This document shows, one piece after another, positions 41,190-51,728 of a stretch of DNA of 59,646 nt. This DNA comes from an uncultured Oscillospiraceae bacterium (GTDB taxonomy: Bacteria; Bacillota; Clostridia; Oscillospirales; Oscillospiraceae): contig CAKUND010000001.1 in assembly GCA_934668295.1 (NCBI GenBank), positions 1 through 59,646 of the forward strand. Reading direction: 5' to 3'. The notes under the pieces are model-generated. The model saw nothing but the letters and a program-made list of their open reading frames with translations, was not told the DNA's origin and made no database searches. Position 1 is the first letter of the stretch. Every line of letters starts with the position of its first letter. Made by a program: the position numbers and the translations under genes.

Positions 41190-41517
41190 GATGCCTCCTT
41201 TCACCGAGAGCTGGCTACTCTCCCAGTGTAAAGGATTTCATGAAATTATGATTGGCTGTTTTCTCCCGGCCCCTATTGGCGATTTCCGCCCGGCCCGGAA
41301 TGGCTAATTCTGCCCGGCGCTAACAACATTGCATGAAAGTCTTATTCTATATGTTGGCGATAGAACAATGCATTTTTTGGGACATTACTTTTTTCATTAT
41401 ATTTAAGGCTATAATAACGGACAGCCCTTTGAAATACAATATTGCAAAATAAAACTGGATTATTGCACAAATATTAAATATGCATTTTGTAGGGAACGAC
41501 AAAAAAATATTCACGTC

Positions 41518-41546
41518 TTGACTTCAAATAAAATTAAGGATATTAT
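41518..41546 (+). promoter_or_regulatory. Promoter of the arabinan utilisation operon
   Basis: TTGACT (41,518-41,523) and TATTAT (41,541-41,546) are separated by exactly 17 bases. The -10 is overlapped by the operator at 41,543-41,564. Confidence 0.7.
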
Positions 41547-41564
41547 CGTTAATGTAAACGATAA
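41543..41564. promoter_or_regulatory. LacI-type operator of the arabinan operon
   Basis: TTATCGTT (41,543-41,550) and AACGATAA (41,557-41,564) are a perfect inverted repeat with a 6-base centre AATGTA. It covers the -10 and start point, so the bound LacI-family repressor would block transcription. A half-site TTATCGT also lies at 37,800 next to the regulator gene, now on the other side of the IS21 element. Confidence 0.7.
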
Positions 41565-41612
41565 GGTCTTTAAAATCGCAATTAATTGTAAGAGCTTATT
41601 TGCAGGGGGTAG

Positions 41613-43100
<1,488 letters not shown>

Positions 43101-43168
43101 GCCTTCCTAAAGCAGAAAATACTTAATTGTGTCCCCCAAATTTAAAATAAACAAAAAGGAGAATGAAC

Positions 43169-44758
43169 ATGAAAAAGAGACTCACAGCAATTATCCTGGC
43201 CTTGCTCCTCGTTGGTGGGTGCCTCGCTGGATGCGGACAGACCGCAGAGCCCGCTGGGGAAAAGCCTGCACAGACGGATGCACCTGTTGAAGATGCATAC
43301 ATCAAGGTCAATGTTGGCATCGACGGTGATCCCGGTGCATTCGGCCCGTGGCTTGGCACAGGTGTTAACGGTAGAATTGCGATTCAAATCGAGCTGTACG
43401 AAGCGCTGTTTTCACTTGAGACCTTTGGCGGGGAGCCGATTCCTTGCCTTGCGGAGGGTTATGAGCAAATCGACCCTTACACTTACAGAGTCAAGATCCA
43501 TGAAAATATTTATGATTCCGCAGGCAATCACATTACAGCAGATGACGTTGTATTCAGTTTTGAGACTGCAGCGGCTCAGGGCAACTGTGCTACATATCTG
43601 ACAAGCTATGCTGGAATTGCAAAGGTTGACGATTATACCGTAGATCTGACCCTTAACAGTACAGAGATTGGCGGCTTCCTCAATACGACTACCTTTATCT
43701 ACATCGTCTCTCAGAAAGCCTACGAAGCAGATCCCGACGGATTCGCAATGAAACCCATCGGCACTGGCCCCTATGTCCTCAAATCCTTCACACCCGGTTC
43801 TGGAGCAATTCTTGTAAAGAACGAGAATTACTGGCAGGGTGAAAATCCCCAGAATTTGTACGGCAAGCAGAACTGCGATGAAATCGAATACAAAGTTATT
43901 ACCGAGAGCGCGCAGTTCCCCATAGCGCTGGAGACCGGCGTTATCGATTTCTCCAACAATGTTTCCCAATCCGACCTTTATCTCTTTGATAACAACGATG
44001 CTTTCCAGGTCATTTCCAGACCCGCAGCTTTGGCGGAGATTCTTCAGTACAACTGTAGTGAGAAGAGTCCCTGCCAGGATATAAATCTGCGTAAGGCCAT
44101 CTGCTATGCCATTGATACCGAGGCTATCCTCATCAGCGTTTTTGAAGGCAACGGTGCTGTATGTAAGACATACGGTAGTGGCAACTACAGTGATTATCAG
44201 AAATCTTGGGAGAACGAGGATTACTACGAATACGATGTGGAAAAGGCAAAAGAATACCTGGCCAACTCTTCCTATAACGGAGAGACGCTTCGCCTGATGT
44301 GTGTCCCCGGAGACAAGTATACGAGGACTTGCGAGCTTATTCAGTCCTATCTTTCTGATGCCGGTATTAACTGCGAGATTCTCGTTTACGATGGAACCCT
44401 CTTCAACACCTACCGTTTTGATGACACTCAGTGGGACATCAGCATGCAGACCAAGGGATCCGGCGACTATCTGGCCAACTGCTGGAAGTACAACTTTGAT
44501 GCACGCCTGTTCGGCGGTAAGACCCAGACCTTTACGGCAGATGAGCAGCTCCAGGCCCTGCTTGAGACCTGTCTCAACACTGATACGCACAACGCAGAGA
44601 ATGTGAATGCATTCCACTCATATCTGAAGGATATCGCAATCGGATACGGCCTGATGTATGGCTATGACAACTTTGTTGTCAGCAACAACATTTCCGAAGT
44701 CGTTCTGACACCGATGAATATGCTCATGCCTGGCGCCTGCGTTTATAACCAGAAGTAA
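43169..44758 (+). CDS. Extracellular solute-binding lipoprotein, family 5 (oligopeptide type), probably for arabino-oligosaccharides
   Basis: 529 residues. The signal is MKKRLTAIILALLLVGGCLA with lipobox LAGC (Cys at residue about 23). The mature protein follows the SBP_bac_5 plan: IQIELYEALFSLETFGGEPI, ITADDVVFSFETAAAQ, FAMKPIGTGPYVLKSF, and INLRKAICYAIDTEAI. Family 5 proteins carry peptides, nickel, or in several bacteria oligosaccharides; linkage to GH51 and ara genes makes an oligosaccharide ligand likely. ATG at 43,169 is chosen over 43,163 because AAGGAG is then seven bases away. A hairpin with T-run after the gene probably leaves it more highly expressed than the permeases. Confidence 0.9.
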   Translation: MKKRLTAIILALLLVGGCLAGCGQTAEPAGEKPAQTDAPVEDAYIKVNVGIDGDPGAFGPWLGTGVNGRIAIQIELYEALFSLETFGGEPIPCLAEGYEQIDPYTYRVKIHENIYDSAGNHITADDVVFSFETAAAQGNCATYLTSYAGIAKVDDYTVDLTLNSTEIGGFLNTTTFIYIVSQKAYEADPDGFAMKPIGTGPYVLKSFTPGSGAILVKNENYWQGENPQNLYGKQNCDEIEYKVITESAQFPIALETGVIDFSNNVSQSDLYLFDNNDAFQVISRPAALAEILQYNCSEKSPCQDINLRKAICYAIDTEAILISVFEGNGAVCKTYGSGNYSDYQKSWENEDYYEYDVEKAKEYLANSSYNGETLRLMCVPGDKYTRTCELIQSYLSDAGINCEILVYDGTLFNTYRFDDTQWDISMQTKGSGDYLANCWKYNFDARLFGGKTQTFTADEQLQALLETCLNTDTHNAENVNAFHSYLKDIAIGYGLMYGYDNFVVSNNISEVVLTPMNMLMPGACVYNQK

Positions 44759-44771
44759 ATAATTTATTGCC

Positions 44772-44841
44772 AGTCTGCTGGAATTATTCATTCTCTTTAT
44801 AAACAGAGTTGGGGAAAATTCCAGCAGGCTTTTGTATTTTG
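44772..44841 (+). terminator. Partial terminator after the binding-protein gene
   Basis: AGTCTGCTGGAATT (44,772-44,785) pairs with AATTCCAGCAGGCT (44,817-44,830) over 14 positions with one G-T pair and a loop of 31 bases, followed by TTTTGTATTTT. Placed before the permease genes it would give excess binding protein, as with the hairpin at 5830. Confidence 0.65.
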
Positions 44842-44881
44842 ACCGATTTGAGCCAACTCGTACAAGATCGGAGGAATTCTT

Positions 44882-45814
44882 TTGATCAAATATATAATCA
44901 AGCGCCTGCTTATGTTGATACCGGTAGTACTTGGCGTAACAATCCTAATATTTACCCTTATGTATTTTACGCCAGGCGACCCGGCCGTTATAATTCTCGG
45001 CGGCAATGCGTCAGAAGAACAGTTGGAAGCCAAGAGGGAAGAACTCCGCCTTAACGATGGGTATCTACATAATCTCGGAGAATACATGAAGAATGTGTTC
45101 TTCAAGTTGGATTTCGGACGTTCATACCTGAACAATTCTAGCGTGTCCGAAGCAATTTTCAGCAGATTCCCAAGGACCTGTATTATCGCATTCTTCAGTG
45201 TTTTGCTGTCCATCTCATTTGGTATACCGTTGGGGATTACCAGTGCTGTTAATCAATACAGTTGGAAAGATCACTTCTGTATGGTGGCTGCTCTGGTCGG
45301 CGTGTCGATGCCCGGATTTTGGGTGGCATTGATGCTGGTGCTGCTATTTTCACTTAAACTGGGTATACTTCCGCCAAGTGGGATTGGACATATCCAGAAT
45401 TACATCATGCCATGCGTTGCTTGTTGTCTAGGAGGCATGGCTACTACAGCGAGGCAGACCAGATCCAGCATGCTGGAAGTCATCAGGTCTGATTATATTA
45501 TTACTGCTCGTGCAAAGGGCCAGTCAGAGAGAAAGGTAATATATCGCCATGCGCTCAGAAACGCGTTAATCCCCATTATCACTGAAGCCGGAACCTCATT
45601 TGGGCTAATGCTCGGTGGAGCTCTGGTTATAGAAACTGTATTTTCCATACCGGGACTCGGCACATACATGTGTACAGCGATAAGCAATCGGGATTATCCC
45701 GCAATTCAGGGATCGGTCATTTTCCTTTCTATTGTGTTCGGAATTGTGATGATGTTAGTGGACCTGGTTTACGCGTACGTTGACCCACGCATAAAGAGCC
45801 AGTACAGTTCCTGA
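44882..45814 (+). CDS. ABC transporter permease, DppB/OppB type
   Basis: 310 residues with six membrane segments. The start MIKYIIKRLLMLIPVVLGVT is the conserved first helix of DppB-type permeases, followed by YFTPGDPAVIILGG, and the coupling loop reads YIITARAKGQSERKVIYRHA then LRNALIPIITEAG. The start codon is TTG with GGAGGAATTCT in front. With the next gene it forms the channel of the importer; the two permeases and two ATPases are the usual oligopeptide-type set. Confidence 0.92.
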   Translation: MIKYIIKRLLMLIPVVLGVTILIFTLMYFTPGDPAVIILGGNASEEQLEAKREELRLNDGYLHNLGEYMKNVFFKLDFGRSYLNNSSVSEAIFSRFPRTCIIAFFSVLLSISFGIPLGITSAVNQYSWKDHFCMVAALVGVSMPGFWVALMLVLLFSLKLGILPPSGIGHIQNYIMPCVACCLGGMATTARQTRSSMLEVIRSDYIITARAKGQSERKVIYRHALRNALIPIITEAGTSFGLMLGGALVIETVFSIPGLGTYMCTAISNRDYPAIQGSVIFLSIVFGIVMMLVDLVYAYVDPRIKSQYSS

Positions 45815-45873
45815 TTTTTATGATTATAAGCGACAAAGTGTTTCGGAATGCTCAGATAGAAGGAGAAGGTTAA

Positions 45874-46740
45874 GTGAATCGAAAGAAGAAAAAAAGCAAG
45901 GAAAGCTTGTTCAACATAACTGTGCGACGGCTGCTAAAAAATAAACTTGCAGTTCTTGGCTTGGTAATAATAGTTATTATGGTTTTGCTTGCCATATTTG
46001 CTCTGTTGCTGTCTCCATATAAGTATGACGCGGCCGATATCAGAAACGCATTTGCTAAGCCCAGTTGGGAACACCCCTGTGGAACAGACGACTTAGGAAG
46101 AGATATATTGAGCAGGCTTATGTATGGCGGCAGATACTCTCTCAGGATAGGTATCATTTCAATAAGCGTTGCGCTGCTGGGTGGTATGACAATAGGGTCT
46201 ATCGCAGGATACTTCGGCGGCTGGTTTGATATCATCATCATGCGTGTTCTGGATATTTTTCAGGCAATACCCGGCCTTATCATGTCTATCGCGGTATGTG
46301 CGGTTTTAGGGCCAGGCTTTTCAAACTGCATTCTGGCTCTGGCGATCGGACTGATACCAGGCTTTGCACGCATGACCAGAGCATCTGTGCTGAATGTAAG
46401 GAAGATGGAATATCTCGAAGCCGCGACCTCAATAAATGCCAGTAATTTCAGAATAATTTCCCGTCATGTTCTTCCCAATGCTATCGCCCCCCTGATCGTT
46501 TCAGCAACTATGGGAATTGCAAGCGCGATTCTGGTTGCAGCGTCCCTCAGCTTTATCGGTCTGGGAGTTCAGCCTCCCACCCCTGAATGGGGTGCAATGC
46601 TGTCTGCTGGACGCAGTTATATCAGAAACTATCCGCACCTGGTAATTTTCCCTGGTATAACCATTATGCTTGCGGTCCTTTCACTGAATCTTTTGGGAGA
46701 TGGCCTGAGAGACGCTTTGGATCCAAAGCTTAAGGATTAA
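45874..46740 (+). CDS. ABC transporter permease, DppC/OppC type
   Basis: 288 residues, six membrane segments. Conserved elements are the N-terminal helix after RRLLKNKLAVLGLVII, the HPCGTDDLGRDILSRLMYGG block, GMTIGSIAGYFGGWFD, the coupling loop RKMEYLEAATSINASNFRII and FIGLGVQPPTPEWGAMLSAG near the end. It starts with GTG after AGAAGGAGAAGGTTAA and lies 59 bases after its partner. Confidence 0.93.
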   Translation: MNRKKKKSKESLFNITVRRLLKNKLAVLGLVIIVIMVLLAIFALLLSPYKYDAADIRNAFAKPSWEHPCGTDDLGRDILSRLMYGGRYSLRIGIISISVALLGGMTIGSIAGYFGGWFDIIIMRVLDIFQAIPGLIMSIAVCAVLGPGFSNCILALAIGLIPGFARMTRASVLNVRKMEYLEAATSINASNFRIISRHVLPNAIAPLIVSATMGIASAILVAASLSFIGLGVQPPTPEWGAMLSAGRSYIRNYPHLVIFPGITIMLAVLSLNLLGDGLRDALDPKLKD

Positions 46741-46752
46741 GGAGGGTAGGTA

Positions 46753-47745
46753 ATGCAGGAAAAAAACAGAAGAGAGAATCTTCTTGAGGTAAAAGACCTT
46801 GTGGTTGAATACACCGCCAACGGTGAGAGAATACACGCGGTAAATGGGATAAGTTTTACTCTCGAAAAGGGAAAAACTTTGGGGCTTGTCGGAGAAACCG
46901 GTGCAGGAAAAACGACTATTGCTAAAACAATCCTCCGTGTTTTACCGGATCGTTCAGCAAGAATTAAAGGCGGGGGAATAATTTTTGATGGAGAAAAGCT
47001 TCTGGAAAAAAGCGAAAAAGAAATGCGTAGCATCCGTGGAAAGCGAATTTCCATGATATTCCAAAACCCGATGACATCTCTTAACCCCGTGTTCACCGTA
47101 GGCGACCAGATTGCAGAGGTAATTAAGCTCCATGAAAAGCTGAATGGCGAGCAGGCTTTTGAAAAAACCAAAAGGATACTTGAAATGGTAGGTATCCCCG
47201 CAGAACGTTACAGCGAATATCCACACCAGTTTTCAGGCGGCATGAAACAGCGGATTGTAATTGCTATGGCTCTTGCATGCAATCCGGAGCTTCTTCTTGC
47301 AGACGAACCCACCACAGCCCTTGATGTTACTATCCAGGCGCAGGTACTTGATATGATTGCCAAACTTAAAGTTGAAAATAACACTTCCATGATCCTCATA
47401 ACCCATGATCTGGGAGTGGTTGCGGAGGTGTGCGATGAAGTTGCAGTGGTGTATGCAGGAGAAATAATTGAAAGCGGATCAAAGGAAGAAATCTTTGATT
47501 ATCCCAGTCACCCATATACCATCGGGCTTTTTAACTCTGTTCCTAGTCTGGAAGCAACGCAGGAACGTCTTGAACCAATCCCAGGCCATGCAGTTGATCC
47601 GACAAATCTTCCGGACGGCTGCTTCTTCGGCCCGCGTTGCCCATATGCCACAGAACAATGCAAAAAGGCACATCCTGAAATGGATGAAATCAGACAGCAG
47701 CATTTTTGCAGATGTATACATCCTCGGATAAGGGAGGTCAGGTAA
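46753..47745 (+). CDS. ABC transporter ATPase, DppD/OppD type
   Basis: 330 residues. Walker A GETGAGKTTIAKTIL, signature FSGGMKQRIVIAMALAC, Walker B LLLADEPTTALDVTIQ and the H-loop ITHDLGVVAEVCD are complete. The C-terminal region has the oligopeptide-transporter extension (PGHAVDPTNLPDGCFFGPRC, followed by AHPEM), which in this family binds an Fe-S cluster or zinc. It follows the permease by 12 bases with GGAGGGTAGGTA in front and overlaps the next gene by one base (TAATG). Confidence 0.94.
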   Translation: MQEKNRRENLLEVKDLVVEYTANGERIHAVNGISFTLEKGKTLGLVGETGAGKTTIAKTILRVLPDRSARIKGGGIIFDGEKLLEKSEKEMRSIRGKRISMIFQNPMTSLNPVFTVGDQIAEVIKLHEKLNGEQAFEKTKRILEMVGIPAERYSEYPHQFSGGMKQRIVIAMALACNPELLLADEPTTALDVTIQAQVLDMIAKLKVENNTSMILITHDLGVVAEVCDEVAVVYAGEIIESGSKEEIFDYPSHPYTIGLFNSVPSLEATQERLEPIPGHAVDPTNLPDGCFFGPRCPYATEQCKKAHPEMDEIRQQHFCRCIHPRIREVR

Positions 47746-48707
47746 TGTCTACAGTTCTTGAAGTAAAAAATCTGAAAAAGTATTTCCCTGTGTCCAAAGG
47801 CATGCTTCATGCGGTTGACGATGTTTCATTTTCCATAGAAAAAGGGACAACTATGGGTGTAGTCGGCGAGTCTGGCTGCGGAAAATCCACGCTGGGCCGC
47901 ACTGTTATCCACCTTCTTGATAGCACCGACGGTACAATCTTTTTTAATGGTGAAGATATCACTCACCCCAACAAAAAGGAAATAAAAAAGCTTAGAGAAA
48001 GGATGCAGATTATTTTCCAGGATCCGTATTCCTCTCTCAATCCCAGAATGACGGTCAGCGAGATTATTAGAGAACCTCTGATGCTTTCCGGTAGATATGG
48101 GAAGGACAAACAGGCATTGGACGACCAGTTAAATAAGATTATGGATCTTGTAGGCGTCGATGAGAGGCTGAGAATGTCTTATCCACACGAGCTCGATGGT
48201 GGTAGAAGACAGCGTGTAGGCATTGGGCGCGCTCTGGCACTAAATCCCGAGTTTGTTGTGTGTGATGAGCCTGTTTCTTCGCTGGATGTGTCAATCCAGG
48301 CACAGATACTCAACCTTATTCAGGACCTTCAGCAGAAACAGGGGATTTCATTCATGTTCATAACTCACGATCTCTCTGTGGTACGCCATATCTCTCACAA
48401 TATATGCGTCATGTATCTAGGTCAGCTTGTTGAGACCTCTGAATCAAAGGAACTGTTTGTGAAGCCACTTCATCCTTACACTGAGGCTCTTATCTCAGCT
48501 ATCCCCAGTACAAATATCCATAAACCCAAAAATCGCATTTTGCTGCAGGGCGAAGTGGTATCTCCTATAAACCCGAAGCCCGGCTGCAGATTCGCCGCAC
48601 GTTGTCAGTATGCCTGCGAAGATTGCGTAAAGGAACAGAAACTGGAAGAACTCTTGCCCAAGCACTGGGTAGCATGCTGCAGAGCCAGAGAAATACACGG
48701 CCTCTGA
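47745..48707 (+). CDS. ABC transporter ATPase, DppF/OppF type
   Basis: 320 residues. Walker A is VGESGCGKSTLGRTVI, Walker B FVVCDEPVSSLDVSIQ, H-loop FITHDLSVVRHIS. The signature reads ELDGGRRQRVGIGRAL, in which the usual LSGGQ is LDGGR, a variant common in Firmicute DppF-type subunits. The C-terminal oligopeptide extension (INPKPGCRFAARCQYACEDC) is present. The start ATG is part of TAATG with the stop of the DppD-type gene; GGGAGGTCAGGT lies in front. An upstream in-frame ATG at 47,706 lies inside the partner gene and is not used. Confidence 0.93.
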   Translation: MSTVLEVKNLKKYFPVSKGMLHAVDDVSFSIEKGTTMGVVGESGCGKSTLGRTVIHLLDSTDGTIFFNGEDITHPNKKEIKKLRERMQIIFQDPYSSLNPRMTVSEIIREPLMLSGRYGKDKQALDDQLNKIMDLVGVDERLRMSYPHELDGGRRQRVGIGRALALNPEFVVCDEPVSSLDVSIQAQILNLIQDLQQKQGISFMFITHDLSVVRHISHNICVMYLGQLVETSESKELFVKPLHPYTEALISAIPSTNIHKPKNRILLQGEVVSPINPKPGCRFAARCQYACEDCVKEQKLEELLPKHWVACCRAREIHGL

Positions 48708-48737
48708 ACAGGTGGATAAAAGGGAAGGAAGCATAAA

Positions 48738-49937
48738 ATGAAGTCTCAGGATAAGTTATGGAACGCAGCCTTTATTAACATCTTGCTAATCAATTTCTGC
48801 CATCAAATGGGACAGCAGATGATGAACACACTGGTTCCCAAGTATGTGGATGCGTTGGGCGGAAGCGCATATATCGTTGGACTCGTTAGCAGCATTTTTG
48901 CTGTTTCTTCATTGATACTTCGCCCTGTCCTTGTTCCAGCCTTTGACAGCTTCAGCAAAAAAAAGATGCTGGCTGCAAGCATATTCGGAATATTCATTGT
49001 CTTTACATGCTATGGAATGGCAAAGGATTTTTCACTAATCATTGTCGCCAGACTTCTGCATGGCGTATGCGTAGGTTGTGTAGCCCCCCTGAGCCTTGCA
49101 ATCGCAAGTGAATCTCTTCCAAAGGATAAAATCGGCAAGGGCATAAGTATTTTTTCTCTATGTCAGGCGGTAGGTCAGGCTGTCGGCCCTAACTTTGGGT
49201 TGACAATCAGCCGAAACATCGGGTATTCAAAAACCTTTTATATAGGTTCTGCGGTTATGCTTCTGGCCTTTGCACTTACACTTATCATGAAAGACAATAC
49301 CACAGAAAGAGATCAATATAAGATTGCCCTGAATAAATTCATCGAAAAACGGTCTCTTCATTCAGCTGTGCTTATGTTTTTCCTTATGCTGCCGTATTGC
49401 TGTGTGGGCAGTTATCTTGCAATATACGGTGATTTGCTCGGCATTGACAATATCGGTCTGTATTTTACCGCCTATGCGGTATGCCTGCTTTTCAGCAGAC
49501 CGATAAGCGGCAGTATGATAGATAAGTACGGATATGAAAGAGTTCTTATTCCCGGAATGATATGCTATGCGATTTCTTTTGTGCTGCTGAGCATTTCAAG
49601 GACTCTTGGCGGTTTTATCGCAGCAGCTGTTGTCAGCGCATTTGGTTATGGTGTCTGCTATCCGACGATCCAGTCCCTCGGTATGAGTTGCGCTCCTGCG
49701 AGCAGGCGGGGAGCCGCCAGCAGCACAAGTTATCTTGGGGCAGACTTTGCCATGCTGTTGGGGCCTACCCTTGCCGGAAAGTATGTGGACCATCTGGTTG
49801 CCGCCAGCAACAGCAAAGTAGATGGGTATTCGACAATGTATGCGGTGATGATTATACCCATAGCTCTGAGCTTTATTTATTTCTTGTTTACTAAAAAAAC
49901 AATAAAGCGTTATGTGGATATGGAGAAAGCCGGATAG
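48738..49937 (+). CDS. MFS transporter
   Basis: 399 residues with 12 predicted membrane segments. Motif A-like sequence is RPVLVPAFDSFSKKKMLAAS after TM2 and SRPISGSMIDKYGYERVLIP after TM8, both typical of major facilitator proteins of the drug/sugar exporter side. Between them PKDKIGKGISIFSLCQAVGQ marks the fourth and fifth helices. In this cluster it could export a by-product (for example a hydroxycinnamate released by the esterases) or take up monosaccharide; sequence alone cannot decide. Start after GGGAAGGAAGCATAAA, 30 bases behind the ABC genes. Confidence 0.85.
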   Translation: MKSQDKLWNAAFINILLINFCHQMGQQMMNTLVPKYVDALGGSAYIVGLVSSIFAVSSLILRPVLVPAFDSFSKKKMLAASIFGIFIVFTCYGMAKDFSLIIVARLLHGVCVGCVAPLSLAIASESLPKDKIGKGISIFSLCQAVGQAVGPNFGLTISRNIGYSKTFYIGSAVMLLAFALTLIMKDNTTERDQYKIALNKFIEKRSLHSAVLMFFLMLPYCCVGSYLAIYGDLLGIDNIGLYFTAYAVCLLFSRPISGSMIDKYGYERVLIPGMICYAISFVLLSISRTLGGFIAAAVVSAFGYGVCYPTIQSLGMSCAPASRRGAASSTSYLGADFAMLLGPTLAGKYVDHLVAASNSKVDGYSTMYAVMIIPIALSFIYFLFTKKTIKRYVDMEKAG

Positions 49938-49948
49938 GAGGTAAAGAT

Positions 49949-51715
49949 ATGTGTTTTCCTGGAAAACTGTTTCAGTATACGCTTTATCATGGAAAGCTCC
50001 CGGATGAGGAATATGACAGCAACGGCATTCCTTACGGCATACAGCCTGATTATGAAAGACCTTTTACTGACTACAGGGGAAAAGACAAGCAGTATTTCCT
50101 CTACATGCCTTCCGGTCTTTTGCCTATGCAAAGCTGCAAAACACTTTTTGTTGCAGGAGATTTCCCAGACAAGGACAGTGTTGAGGAGCTCCTTGTCTCT
50201 AACGGACTTTCCTACCTTGCCGAGCGAGACCAGGCCTTTCTGGTTTTTTACCCTGTTACCGAGAATTTTGCGGAAAGCGAAGAGGCATGGGAACATGAAA
50301 TCCAACTATTGATAGAGCTGCAGACCGCAGCGATAGACGGCTACCTTTTTGGTGGACGCAATAAGTGTCACTGCTATTATCTAAGTATGATGGGTCTGGG
50401 CATTGGAGGAGATCTGGTGCACTGTACTCTGGCAAGGTTTTCTAAATATATCGGTTCAGCCATGACGGTCGGAGGGAGTGTGGCTTCAGAACAGTTTCCA
50501 AAAGATCATGGCGACTGCAATATGAACATCTGGATGATTAATCCGCCGGAAGCAGCTCTGGAGTATTGGCAGAGTGCTAACGGTCTGAAAGATGTGCCAT
50601 GGTCTGAAAACGGTGAGACCAAGATTTGCGAGCGCAGTGACAATCCCGCAATTCAGATTCGTGTAACGGAGTTAAAGAATGAACCGGATTATGCAAAAGT
50701 TATCCCTCTTTACTGGGACGAGTGCTTTTCCAATCTTGTTCGTGTTTCTGCTATAGGAAACGGAGAATTGTTTAATCCGGAAAAGGAATTAAATAAATAT
50801 CTGCCATCAATACACACCCGGGACAGAAGTCTGGGCGATAACGGCGGCATCGAGCATGACTGGGTAGAATTTATTCCCTCGGCCGTACGTGAAAAGCGCA
50901 GTGACCCGACATATAAGTGTCCGTTGCTGTTGGTACTTCACGGAGGCGGTTCCCTGTTCAAAATGGAAATGGGCGTTTTCCAGGCCCATAAATTGGGAGA
51001 AGCTGGAGAGTTCATCACAGTTTATGCTAATGCCTCCGAGGGAAAGTCTTGGAATAGCACGCTACTGCCGCAAAGATATGATGATGTGGAATACTTGACT
51101 GCTCTTGTGGAGAACGTGAAAAGAAATTATCCTGTCGATCCTGAAAAAGTCTACATTACGGGCTTTTCAAACGGCAGCGGTATGTCTCATGCAATGGCGG
51201 CGCTTTGCCCAGATCTTTTTGCCGGTCTTATTGCATTCAACACGCGTTACCGTATAGGGGAAGCTCTGCAACGTAAGGCATGTAAAGTCAAGGAACGCAA
51301 AGACTACCGCATGCCGGTATTTTCCACATACGGTACGTTAGACGTGGAGTATCCTCTCTTTAATGGCAGCGCGCAGTCCACTCAGATGAATTTTTGGAGA
51401 TGGTACAACAACATTCCGTCCCGTATATATAATACCGACGAAGATGGAGCAATGACGTTACAGGGTGATACTGTGAAGATATGGGGTTTTGACAATGATA
51501 AGTATTCCTCCGTTTTCTGCACGAACATATACGCTTCTGCTTCCCCGTCAATTGACAATCTTTATAATTACACCATGATTAAGGGCATGCCCCACGGTGT
51601 GGAAAGGCATATCCTGAAAACAGCGTTGGATTATGTATTCCAGTATAGGAGACTGCCAGACGGAAGCCTCGTAAAAACAGAAGCTGATAACGGATTTATA
51701 ATCTCGTTAGATTAA
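49949..51715 (+). CDS. Two-domain esterase-like protein (feruloyl esterase/PHB-depolymerase-type), N-terminal domain degenerate
   Basis: 588 residues without signal peptide. The C-terminal domain (about 310-585) is a complete alpha/beta hydrolase: oxyanion segment LLLVLHGGGS, nucleophile elbow VYITGFSNGSGMSHAMAALC, Asp in FSTYGTLDVEYP and His in MIKGMPHGVERH. It resembles LpqC/feruloyl esterase proteins that cut hydroxycinnamate or acetyl esters from hemicellulose. The N-terminal domain (about 30-250) looks like a second hydrolase fold with elbow SMMGLGIGGDLVH, in which the Ser is replaced by Gly, so it is inactive and perhaps binds substrate. Location behind the importer and lack of a secretion signal indicate de-esterification inside the cell. 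Start follows GGAGGTAAAGAT. Confidence 0.75.
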   Translation: MCFPGKLFQYTLYHGKLPDEEYDSNGIPYGIQPDYERPFTDYRGKDKQYFLYMPSGLLPMQSCKTLFVAGDFPDKDSVEELLVSNGLSYLAERDQAFLVFYPVTENFAESEEAWEHEIQLLIELQTAAIDGYLFGGRNKCHCYYLSMMGLGIGGDLVHCTLARFSKYIGSAMTVGGSVASEQFPKDHGDCNMNIWMINPPEAALEYWQSANGLKDVPWSENGETKICERSDNPAIQIRVTELKNEPDYAKVIPLYWDECFSNLVRVSAIGNGELFNPEKELNKYLPSIHTRDRSLGDNGGIEHDWVEFIPSAVREKRSDPTYKCPLLLVLHGGGSLFKMEMGVFQAHKLGEAGEFITVYANASEGKSWNSTLLPQRYDDVEYLTALVENVKRNYPVDPEKVYITGFSNGSGMSHAMAALCPDLFAGLIAFNTRYRIGEALQRKACKVKERKDYRMPVFSTYGTLDVEYPLFNGSAQSTQMNFWRWYNNIPSRIYNTDEDGAMTLQGDTVKIWGFDNDKYSSVFCTNIYASASPSIDNLYNYTMIKGMPHGVERHILKTALDYVFQYRRLPDGSLVKTEADNGFIISLD

Positions 51716-51728
51716 AGGGGATTGATAT

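Larger units (their letters stand above)
37820..41325 (-). mobile_element. IS21-family insertion sequence, interrupted by an IS630-like element
   Basis: The ends are inverted copies of TGTTAGCGCCGGGC. Each end carries three imperfect repeats of a GCCGGGCGAAAAACGCCA-like unit with a 24-base period (left at 37,827, 37,851 and 37,875; right at 41,318, 41,294 and 41,270 on the minus strand), as known for IS21. Without the 1.1-kb insertion in istA the element is about 2.38 kb, the standard size. It carries istA (broken) and istB (complete). It lies between the arabinose LacI gene and the arabinofuranosidase operon. Confidence 0.9.
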
